NCBI GenBank assembly: GCA_030848705.1
Contig: CM061236.1
Location: 64,995,481 to 65,059,480 of the forward strand
Direction: 5' to 3'
DNA: 64,000 nucleotides
Origin: Heracleum sosnowskyi
Lineage: Eukaryota > Streptophyta > Magnoliopsida > Apiales > Apiaceae
Each line of letters begins with the position of its first letter. Position 1 is the stretch's first letter. Under the pieces are notes generated by a model. It was not told the DNA's origin. It was given only the letters and a program-made list of their open reading frames with translations, and searched no databases. Below are positions 55,244 to 64,000 of this stretch, in pieces. The translations under genes were made by a program, and so were the position numbers.

Positions 55244-55825
55244 CTATGAAGAGGAACCCTGTGACTTTCTTCTCATCTCTTCATTCAGAATACTGCTCTT
55301 AGCTAATTCTATACTGATAATACCATCCGGAGCTGAGTTCGACAAAGACATCCTGAATGTCTCCCATGAATCTGGTAAAGTACCTAAAAGACACAACCCT
55401 TGTATCTCATCCTCAAACTTGATACCCATTCCAGCAAGCTGATTCATAATTCCTTGGAATGCATTCAAGTGATCAGAAATTGCAGTTCTATCCTGATATT
55501 TTAGAGACATCAATTGTTTAATCAAATACAGTTTATTATTTCCTATCTTTCGAGCATAGAGTTGCTCAAGCTTGTTCCACAAAGTACGCGCATGTGTCTC
55601 CCCACTAATATGGTTCAAAACATTATCATCCACCCATTGCCGTATATACCCACAAACTTGTCGATGCAAAATAGTCCATCCTGCCTCTGTTTTATTTACA
55701 GGCTTCTCCGTAGCAAACACAGGTAGATAATATTCCTTCACATAAAGAAGATCCTCCATCTTCCCCTTCCAAACATGATAATTAGAACCATTCAAATTAA
55801 TCATTCTACTTGTATTCGTTTCCAT
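55244..55825 (-). pseudogene. Gag of element B
   Basis: ATG at 55825 gives METNTSRMINLNGSNYHVWK. LWNKLEQLYARKIGNNKLYL and LLGTLPDSWETFRMSLSNSA are standard copia gag, ending near ILNEEMRRKSQGSSS. 193 codons to a TGA at 55244, beyond which the knuckle region follows in the same element. The start lies about 40 bases after the 5' LTR, just past the primer site. Confidence 0.87.
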
Positions 55826-55867
55826 CGTTCAAACAAGTCCAATAAAAACCAAGCTCTGATGCCAATA

Positions 55868-56583
55868 TGATAGGAAAAAGTGACCACGACGGTAACAACT
55901 AAGTGCGGAATTAACTTCGTTGGACAATAATTATCCCTAATTGTATGAACCTTCAATGAAACAAACAAGTAAAACAACAATAAACGAAAAACAAGACACC
56001 AAAAGTTATACGTGGAAAACCCCCCTCAAAGGTAAGGAGTAAAAACCACGGGACCGTAGTCCACCCAAACAATTCACTATCACAAATTATATGGGAATAC
56101 ACCAAGTCTTCTCTAGACAAAACTAGAGGAATACAAACACCTTCACACTCTTGGAATAAGCCGTCAAAAAGTATGAAATCAAAATAAGACAACAATGAGA
56201 AAAACCCGCAGGGAGGTTTACCCTCACCGTGGTGCAAACAGCTCTGTTAAGCCCCTTAAGAAACTGACCTCTGGACCTCAGAATCAGATCTCCACCGTTC
56301 AGAATTTAGATATCGGTGTAAGGAAGTTTCTGTCCAAAATTCAGGACGATCCGACCGGTAGAACTCTGGGAATCGCAAATACAAGGCAGCTTGTGCAAGC
56401 AGAAAAATTCCTGCGAATTTTTCACCCTAAATGTCTCTTGTGTCTAATTTTCTTCTCTCTTGTTTTTATTATAATCCTCCTATAATTATATATAGGGTTC
56501 CCTTATTTTTATCTCCTTGTGGGCCAAAACAAGGGTAATCCAATTGGTCTTTGAATCTCATAGATAGAAACTAAAACCCAACA
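55868..56583 (-). repeat. 5' LTR of element B
   Basis: 716 bp with intact TG...CA ends. Followed on the plus side by the target duplication ATTTT and the continuation of element A. Confidence 0.92.
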
Positions 56584-56588
56584 ATTTT

Positions 56589-58172
56589 CAATGAGGGGGA
56601 TTCATGGAAATGGAAGGATGAGAAAGAAAGTTCAAGTATTTTTCTTGATGATAATACATTTGATCCAATTGAATAAGAAGGTTTCACTCCACCTACTCCA
56701 CCATCCAATTCTCCTCCAAGCTCATCCTCGTCATCTTCAAGTTCTGAATCATCACCTAGAAAGACAAGATCAATGACAGATCTTTATTGAGCAATGAGAA
56801 AAATTTTGGAAGATGAATTTGTTGATTTTGCCTTATATGCAAATGCGGATCCGGTTGATTTTGAAGATGCCGCTAAGGAAAATAAGTGGAGACAAGCCAT
56901 GGATCAAGAAATTGATGCAATTGAAAGAAATGAAACTTGGGAGTTAGTTGAAGCTCCTAAAGGAAAGAAACCTGTTGGAGTCAAGTGGGTTTACAAGACA
57001 AAGTTGAATGCACAAGGTGAAGTTGAAAAGCATAGGGCGCACTTGGTGGTAAAAGGCTACAAGCAAAAATATGGTGTTGATTACAAAGAAGTATTTGCTC
57101 ACGTGGCTCGTCTTGAAACAATTCGCTTGTTAATATCTTTGACCGCTCAAAACAAGTGGCAAGTTCACCAAATGGATGTCAAATCCTCTTTTTTGAATGG
57201 AGTATTACAAGAAGAGGTGTATATTGATCAACCAACGGGTTATGTGAAAAAGAACGAAGAAAATAAAGTATACCGGTTGAAGAAGGCTTTATATGGCCTA
57301 AAACAAGCCCCACGTGCATGGTATAGCCGCATCGATGATTATTTTGTGAAGATGGGATTCAAGAGATGTCCATTTGAGCATACACTTTACATCAAGGAGA
57401 ACAAAGGTAAAATTTTAATCATTGGCTTATATGTGGATGATTTGATCTTTGCGGGAAATAATCATGATGACATTGAAGAATTTAAGAAAAATATGATGCA
57501 ATAATTTGAGATGATCGATTTAGGACTACTTCACTATTTTCTTGGTATTGAAGTAAAGCAAAATGAGAATGGAATTTTTATCTCTCAAGAAAAGTATGCA
57601 AAATATTTGATGAAGAAGTTTGGACTGGAAGATGCGAGAACGAGTAGTACTCCCGTTCAAGTTGCCTTGAAATTAAGTAAGGATGATGATTCTAAGTTTG
57701 TTGATCCTACATTATTTAGAAGTCTTGTTGGAAGTTTGATGTACTTGACCGCGACTCGGCTGGATATTACATATGGTGTTAGTTTGATTAGTAGATTCAT
57801 GGAGCAACCAAAGAAGACACATTGGGAGGCCGGAAAAAGAATATTGAGGTATGTTCGTGGAACACTTGGATATGGAATCTATTATCAAAAGGCAAGTGGT
57901 ACTAAAGTGCTTGGATATTGTGATAGTGATTGGGCCGGAAGTGTTGATGATAGTAAAAGTACCTCGTGAAATGTTTTCTTCATTGGCTCTAGTGCAATCA
58001 CTTGGATGTCAAAGAAACAACAAGTTGTGGCTCTCTCAACGTCGGAGGCAGAATACATTTCTTTATCATTAGCTAGTTGTCAAGCTTTGCAGATCACATG
58101 GGTGTTAGAAGATCTTAAGCATGCCACGAAAGAAAGTCCAATTATCTATTGTGATATCAAGTCCGCTATAGC
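56589..58172 (+). pseudogene. RT and RNase H of element A
   Basis: After a Ser/Pro-rich linker and a stop near 56788, one frame reads WRQAMDQEIDAIERNETWEL, HLVVKGYKQKYGVDYKEVFA, MDVKSSFLNGVL, YGLKQAPRAWYS and YVDDL near 57432. Stops at 57502-57504 and 57967-57969 interrupt it. RNase H has GYCDSDWAGSVDDSKSTS and STSEAEYISLSLASCQAL, then CDIKSAIAV, where element D begins (58173). The rest of RNase H must lie beyond element D. Confidence 0.87.
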
Positions 58173-58726
58173 TGTTAGATCAGAATTCAATGATCGTCAA
58201 GAGCTAGACTCAACTGATCAGGATTGCTGACGTCATCAGGATTACATGGTCGTTAGGATTGAGATACATATCAGGACTGGGATCAGGATTGATCATCAGG
58301 ACTGGAAGCTGATCAGGATTCCTACTTCGAGTTATATTTGGAGTCTAGTTAAACATGGAAGTTTATTCTGTCGGTTCCTGGTTTGTAGTATGTAGCTATC
58401 AATTATAGATAGGTTTCAATCTTTGTAATTGATTAGGACTTATCATTGATAGAGAAGCTGTGTAGTATATAAACACAGTTTTGGTTTTGGTTCGATGCGA
58501 ATCAAGATAGAAGCTCTTAAGAACATAGAATTTCTTGTGAGAGTTTTTGTAAGCTAGCAGCTCTCAAGAACATCAGAATTTCTTGAGAGAGTTTGTAACA
58601 GTTTTATATCATATTTAATAAAGCTGTTATCTTTCGTTCATATTTGTGATATATACATTAAGAAGTCGATTATCTTATACTATTGTATTCAACCCCCCTT
58701 CTACAATAGATTATTATTGGGCAACA
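58173..58726 (+). repeat. 5' LTR of element D
   Basis: 554 bp, TGTTAGATC...GGGCAACA. A cluster of TGATCAGGATT-like motifs fills about 58215-58320. TATA box TATATAAA at 58466-58473. Confidence 0.85.
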
Positions 58727-58728
58727 AT

Positions 58729-58740
58729 TGGTATCAGAGC
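58729..58740 (+). other. Primer-binding site of element D
   Basis: TGGTATCAGAGC, two bases after the LTR; initiator tRNA-Met type. Confidence 0.92.
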
Positions 58741-58776
58741 AAACTGATTTAATTCTGAATCAGATACGATCTAAAG

Positions 58777-60497
58777 ATGTCGACAACCAAGTATGAAAGC
58801 ATGAAGATTCCCATCTTGAAGAAATCAGAATATCCAACATGGAGGGTAAAGATGCTGATGTACCTGGAGGCTATGGATCCTGACTATTTGGACAGGATTC
58901 GTGATGGACCATATATTCCTACACGAATTGTAGAACGAACAGATACAGTACCTGAACATTATGTGGTCAAGGCTAAAAGTGAATGGACTCCAGAAGAAAA
59001 AGCTCATGTACTCAGGGAACCAAAGATAAAGACTATCTTACACAGTAGTCTTGATGCTGTCATGTCAAAGAGAGTGATTGCATGCAAGTCTTCAAAAGAA
59101 ATCTGGGATACTTTGGAAACTCAGTGCCAGGGATCTGCATCTGTCAAGAAAAACAGAAGGGCTCTTTTGATTCAAGAATATGAACAATTTGATGCAAGAC
59201 CCGATGAGAGCCTAACTGATCTATATGATATATTTCTGACACTATTGAACAATTTATCTTTAGTTGACAAGGAATACGAAACTGAAGATTCAAACACCAA
59301 GTTTCTAAGAGCTTTACCTGAAGAATGGGACACTCAGACATCGATCATTAGACATCAGTATGATCTTAACACTGTGTCTCTTGATGAAGTCTATGGGATG
59401 CTAAGAACTCATGATCTTGAAGTTCAACAGAGGAAGAACAAGAAAAGCAGCAAGGCAAAATCAATTGCTTTGAAAGCAGAGGCTAAATCAAAAGGAAAAG
59501 CTATGGAGGTCTCTAGAAGTAAAACAAGAATAGTTGAGTCAGATCCTGATGACTCTTCATCAGATACTGATGGCAATGCTGATGCCAATACTGATGATGA
59601 TTCTTCTGACTCAGACATGGAAGAGATGGTTGCTATGATTGTCAGAAACTTCAGAAGGATGAAGTTCAGGAAGAATAGAAGACAAGGCAACTTTCAGAAA
59701 AAGGCTTTCAATCCAAACAAAGATAAGTATATCAAAAAGGACAGCAAGGGTAGCAAATTTGACAAGTCAAAGGTTAGATGCTACAAGTGCAATGGTATGG
59801 GTCACTTTGCTTCTGAGTGCAAGAAGACAAAGGCACTTATCACATCAAGCAAGGATTGGATGGACTCTTCCTCAGAATTTGATACTGAGGTGGTCAACTA
59901 TGCTCTAATGGCCAATGCTGATGTAACTGCTGCTCCTGATGATAAGGTACTAAATACTATCTTTGATTTTGATACTGATAATGCTTCTGAGTTAAGACGT
60001 TTTCTAAAGTCATTACATATTAGCTTTAGAAGTCAAACTGCTGAAAATACTCGGATCTTATCTGAGATGTCTGAACTTAGAAAAAGGAATGATATATTAG
60101 AAGCTAAATTTTCTCGTATGCAAGAAGTACAAAAAGAATGTGATAATGTGAATCACATGTATTTAGAGATGAAATCCAAATGTACTGCTCTTGAAAAATA
60201 ACTTGAAAATGCTAATGAGAAAATCAAAACCTGGACAGACTCTGGTAGGAAATTTCATGAGATTAATACCTCTAAGAATTGGAAAGAGTGTCTAGGATAT
60301 AAGTCAGATGAGGATAAGAAATTGAAAGAGAAAATTGTCATTGATGAGACAGTCAGTCCAAAGACCTATAGACATGTTATAGATGCAACCAAATCTAAGA
60401 TTACTCCTATTTTGTTTTTGGTAAGGATTCCAATTCTACTTTTGAAAAGGGATCTACTTCTACACAAGGAATTAAAATCATAAAGTCTAAACCTGTC
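58777..60497 (+). pseudogene. Gag of element D, capsid and first zinc knuckle
   Basis: ATG at 58777: MSTTKYESMKIPILKKSEYP. UBN2-type capsid (residues 1-220), Lys/Asp-rich region, knuckle CYKCNGMGHFASEC near residue 335, then a coiled coil. A TAA at 60199-60201 follows CTALEK; the same frame continues (LENANEKIKTWTDSGRKFHE) until a frameshift near 60415, after which the C-terminal part is in the next frame. Homologous in design to the SIRE gag at 22691. Confidence 0.87.
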
Positions 60498-61088
60498 TTG
60501 AATAAAGTCATTAAGAATGTAGGTTTATTGTCTCAGAAACAGCTTAAGGATAAAATCTGTGAGGTGACAGATAAGAAAAAGGAAGCTACTGTTAAGAGAA
60601 ACAGGAATGGTAAAGTTGGGATCAACAAAGAGAATGGTTACAAATATATCCCAAATGCACCTAGAAAGTGTTGTTTTAACTGTGGTAACTCTAATCATCT
60701 TACTATTGATTGTAATAAGAGTAAGAAGAAGATTACTGATATTCCTAAGTCTGATGTTAGGAATAGATCAGTATTTTATAAACCACAGAAGTCCTGTTTT
60801 CATTGTGGTAGTATATGGCATTCTATTTATACTTGTAAAGATTATCATGAGTTGTACTATAACTTTTATGATCCATTGCCTAAAGTTGATAAAAATAGTG
60901 CAAACTCTGGTAGCATTAAGAATGTCAAGTTGGAACATGCTTTTGTTAATACTGATACTGACAAAGAAAATCCTGATGGAGTGAATCCTGTCAGGACTGC
61001 TAAAGTCAGAAAGTCTTCTGCTGTGAAATTTAATAAATTGCATGGAAAAGGAACCCAACAAGTATGGGTTCCTAAATGTTCTAACTAG
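60498..61088 (+). pseudogene. Gag C-terminal region of element D with two extra zinc knuckles
   Basis: CCFNCGNSNHLTIDC near 60670 and CFHCGSIWHSIYTC near 60796 are two further CCHC-type knuckles, separated by a basic stretch; KGTQQVWVPKCSN ends it. The same VWVP ending occurs in the SIRE gag at 24930. Expected role: binding genomic RNA. The protease follows in another frame. Confidence 0.78.
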
Positions 61089-61104
61089 TGTGTTTCTATT
61101 CTGA

Positions 61105-62130
61105 TTGCGGGGTAAAAATAAAAATGTGTTAGTCATGGATAGTGGATGTTCTGTGCACATGACTGGAAACAAAGCCCTGTTATCAGAATATGAGGAAAAA
61201 GCTGGCCCAACTGTGTCTTATGGAGATGGCAACATTGGACAAACCTTGGGATATGGCAATATAATCATTGGAAATGTCATCATTGAAAAAGTAGCTCTAG
61301 TGAAGGGACTAAAACACAACCTGTTGAGTATTAGTCAAATCACTGACAGAGGTTATCATGTCAACTTCTATTCCACTCATTGTGAAGTAGTCAGTAAGGC
61401 AACAAGCAAGATAGCACTGACTGGCTACAGGCATGGTAATATATATGAAGCCAACATTCAATCAAATACTGATGACTCCCCTACCTGTCTAATCAGTAAA
61501 GCTTCAGTAGATGAAAGTTGGAATTGGCACAAGAAGCTTTCTCATCTCAACTTCAGCAATATCAATGAGTTGGTTAAGAAAGATTTAGTGAGAGGATTAC
61601 CAAAAGTGTTATATACTCCTGATGGACTCTGTGATGCATGTCAAAAAGCAAAACAAAGAAGGACATCATTCCAGAGTAAATCAGAATCCTCTATTGGAGA
61701 ACCATATCACATGCTACATCTTGATCTATTTGGTCCAATCAACATCATGACCATCAATAAGAAAAGATACACTCTTGTAATTGTTGATGAATATTCTAGA
61801 TTCACCTGGGTGTATTTTCTGCACAGAAAAGATGAGACTCCTGAAGTTATGTTGGATCATGTGAGAATGATTGAGACAACCACAAAGTACAAAGTCAAGA
61901 TACTGAGAAGTGATAATGGTACTGAATTTAAGAATTCAAAGATGGAAGAGTTCTGCAAATACAAAGGAATCATTCAACAATTCTCTGCTCCTGGCACACC
62001 TCAGCAAAATGGAGTAGTTGAAAGGAAAAATAGAACTCTTATTGAAGCTGGCAGAACTATGTTGGAAGAAGCAAACCTACATATTTCTGGGCAGAAGCAG
62101 TCAACACGGCATGCTACACTCAAAATCTAA
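61105..62130 (+). pseudogene. Protease and integrase of element D
   Basis: VLVMDSGCSVHMTGNKALLS near 61130 is the protease site. Integrase zinc site HLNFSNINELV ... CDACQKAK; catalytic acids in HLDLFGPI, RSDNGTEF and TPQQNGVVERKNRT are all present. The frame is lost near 62080 and continues in another frame. Confidence 0.88.
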
Positions 62131-62633
62131 CATTAATAAACAAGCATGGTGTTACTCCTTATCAGTCACTCAAGGAGAAGAAACCAAGTCTGAAGCATCT
62201 GCATGTGTTTGGCTGTAAATGTTTTGTTCTCAGAACTCATCCTGAACAACTTGGGAAATTTGAAACAAAGGCTGATGAAGGAATTTTCATAGGCTATCCT
62301 GCATCAAGAGCCTTCAGAGTTTTTAATTTGAGGACAAGGACTGTCATGGAGTCAATACATGTATCTTTTGATGACAAGAAGATAGCTGGAATCAATGAAG
62401 ACTCTCATGATAGATTGATTTTTGAAAATGAAGCTACCAAGGAACCTGAAGAAAGTGAATCAGATCCTGTCGATACATCAGATCCTGATGGGTCACCAAA
62501 TCCTGATGACACACCAGATGCTGATGGTGCAAATACTGATGATGCAATCAATAGTAACACTTCTAGTAGTGCTAATGTTGAGGGGGAGCAACATCATTCT
62601 ACTACAAGTTCAGAGTCAACACAATCATCATGA
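62080..62633 (+). pseudogene. Integrase C-terminus and linker of element D
   Basis: HVFGCKCFVLRTHPEQLGKF and GIFIGYPASRAFRVFNL, then an Asp/Pro-rich linker (DPDGSPNPDDTPDADGAN) ended by TGA 62631-62633. The frame continues beyond the stop into RT, so the stop is a nonsense mutation. Confidence 0.83.
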
Positions 62634-64000
62634 CAGAATTCTTCAGATACTGATTCAAGTGATGATCCTGATAACTTATCAGGAGGAAATAGCAATAATT
62701 CAGGGGGAGCTTCAAGACAAGCAAGTTCTTCAAATCAAGATAACACCAATCCAGGGAGAGCATCTACTTCAAGAAACAATTTAACACCAGCGAGGAAATG
62801 GACTGCAAGTCATACTCCTGATTTGATTATTGGGGATCCTGATACAGGTGTTCAAACAAGAAGTGCGACTCAAAATGAATGTCTATACAATAACTTTCTA
62901 TCCAAGGAGGAGCCAAAGAAAGTTGAAGATGCACTTAAAGATGCTGATTGGGTTACTGCAATGCAAGAGGAACTGAATGAATTTGAAAGAAATGAAGTCT
63001 GGAAACTGGTACCAAGACCAAAGAATAGATCAATTGTTGGTACAAAGTGGATTTTCAAGAACAAGACTGATTCTGATGGAGTAATAATCAGAAACAAAGC
63101 AAGACTAGTTGCAAAGGGGTATTCTCAACAAGAGGGAATTGATTATGGTGAAACTTTTGCTCCTGTTGCAAGACTAGAAGCCATCAGGATATTTCTTGCT
63201 TATGCAGCACATAAGAAATTCAAGGTTTTCCAGATGGATGTTAAAAGTACTTTCTTAAATGGAGAATTGGAGAAAGAAGTCTCTGTTGAGCAACCTCCTG
63301 GTTTCATTGATCCTAACTATCCAGATCATGTCTACAGATTGGATAAGGCACTTTATGGACTAAAGCAAGCTCCAAGAGCATGGTATGAAACTTTAGCTCT
63401 ATTCTTACTGGAAAGTGGATTCAAAAGAGGTGCTATTGATAAAACTCTATTTTATTTGAATCATGGTAAGGACTTGTTGTTAGTTCAGATTTATGTTGAT
63501 GATATCATTTTTGGGTCAACAAACAATAAGCTTTGTGAAAAGTTTTCCAAGCTTATTCAGTCAAGATATCAAATGAGCATGATGGGAGAAATGAGTTACT
63601 TTCTTGGTCTTCAAGTTAAACAGACTGATGAAGGGATTTTTATCAATCAGTCTAAATATACAAGGAATTTATTGACAAGGTTTAACATGCAAGATAGTTC
63701 TCCTGCTACAACTCCCATAGCTACAGCTACCAAACTTGATCCTGGTCAAGGTGCTAAGGTAGATGTAACTCACTACAGAGGAATGATTGGCTCTTTATTG
63801 TATCTCACTGCAAGTAGACCAGATATCATGTTTGCAACCTGTCTGTGTGCAAGATTTCAAGCAAAACCTAGAGAACCCCATCTGATTGCAGTCAAAAGAA
63901 TTTTCAGATATCTCAAAGGCACTTCTTCACTTGGCCTTTGGTATGCAAGGGAATCAGATTTTGGGTTGTGTGGTTATTCAGATGCTGATTTTGCAGGATG
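62634..64000 (+). pseudogene. RT and RNase H of element D, running off the window
   Basis: A 455-codon frame without a stop up to the window end. EDALKDADWVTAMQEELNEF, RLVAKGYSQQEGIDYGETFA, MDVKSTFLNGELEKEVSVEQ, YGLKQAPRAWYETL and YVDDI near 63498. RNase H begins with GYSDADFAG at the last bases. Intact as far as visible; the break is only upstream at 62631. Confidence 0.9.

Larger units (their letters stand above)
51124..56583 (-). mobile_element. Ty1/copia retrotransposon B, minus strand, nested in element A
   Basis: LTRs 51124-51838 (715 bp) and 55868-56583 (716 bp), target duplication ATTTT (51119-51123 and 56584-56588). On the minus strand the LTR starts TGTTGGGTTTTAG and the high copy ends CCTATCA; the primer site TGGCATCAGAGC follows (variant of TGGTATCAGAGC), and the purine tract AAGGGGGAGAT precedes the 3' LTR. 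Gag-pol similar to Tnt1/Tork-type copia. All ORFs are broken. Confidence 0.93.
44226..58172 (+). mobile_element. Ty1/copia retrotransposon A, 5' LTR to RNase H, with nested insertions
   Basis: A partial 5' LTR (about 44226-44577), gag at 48888, protease and integrase to 51123, RT and RNase H from 56589 to 58172. It is interrupted by element E at its primer site, by element B between integrase and RT, and by element D inside RNase H; its 3' part lies beyond the window. The gag start MASNNIMLQSQLPRLTEKNY and the knuckle-protease-integrase-RT order are copia. Many stops. Confidence 0.85.
58173..64000 (+). mobile_element. SIRE-type Ty1/copia retrotransposon D, 5' part
   Basis: LTR 58173-58726, primer site TGGTATCAGAGC at 58729, gag from 58777, pol to the window end. 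Gag start, three zinc knuckles, and the CAACCCCCCTTCTACAA LTR end resemble the SIRE lineage. It interrupts RNase H of element A after ATAGC (58168-58172), which should reappear after the 3' LTR. The window ends within RNase H. Confidence 0.9.

Overview
The window is plant nuclear DNA, almost certainly from a eudicot, and almost all of it is mobile or virus-derived. The evidence is the set of Ty1/copia and Ty3/gypsy retrotransposons with plant-type primer sites and LTRs, Stowaway-like MITEs, and an AT-rich endogenous pararetrovirus (Caulimoviridae-like). I found no ordinary host gene and no rRNA or tRNA gene. Nearly every retroelement reading frame is broken by stops or frameshifts.

Layout. 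1-1925: 3'-truncated Tat/Ogre-like Ty3/gypsy fragment (RT, RNase H, second RNase H). 2796-11235: complete Ty1/copia element on the minus strand (698-bp LTRs), interrupted in gag by a 2.16-kb solo LTR (7989-10147, TSD AGTAG). 11905-41812: a very large head-to-head inverted repeat of two pararetrovirus genomes whose 5' ends meet at a hairpin centred near 34714. The left arm (minus strand) is interrupted by a second solo LTR of the same family (16183-18501, TSD CTAGC) and by a 13.2-kb SIRE-type copia element with a large third ORF (21256-34490, TSD CATTT). 41813-44225: non-coding DNA with a Stowaway-like MITE and a CA/TA microsatellite. 44226-58172: copia element A, which has been hit by a non-autonomous LTR element E (44581-48880), by copia element B (51124-56583, TSD ATTTT) and, at its 3' side, by another SIRE-type copia element D (58173 to beyond the window end).

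The main discovery candidate is the pararetrovirus pair. The left arm encodes a movement protein followed by a degenerate second retropepsin-like domain, but its protease-RT-RNase H block is missing down to a scar of about 100 bp. The right arm has protease, RT and RNase H but no movement-protein cassette, carrying two short ORFs in its place. Both share the first small ORF, a coiled-coil/capsid/zinc-knuckle region, a downstream ORF of unknown function (338 codons, intact on the left), an array of 6-8 short hairpins with compensatory base changes, and a promoter/leader block that is nearly identical between arms. This fits either a two-component (bipartite) virus whose components integrated head to head, or two deletion derivatives that happen to be complementary.

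Insertion order can be read from the nesting. The viral inverted repeat existed before the SIRE element entered, because the palindrome continues on both sides of it. Element A predates E, B and D. Copia element 1 predates its solo LTR. By eye, the SIRE LTRs differ at roughly 12 of 1329 positions and the LTRs of copia element 1 at roughly 14 of 698, so SIRE is the younger of these two.
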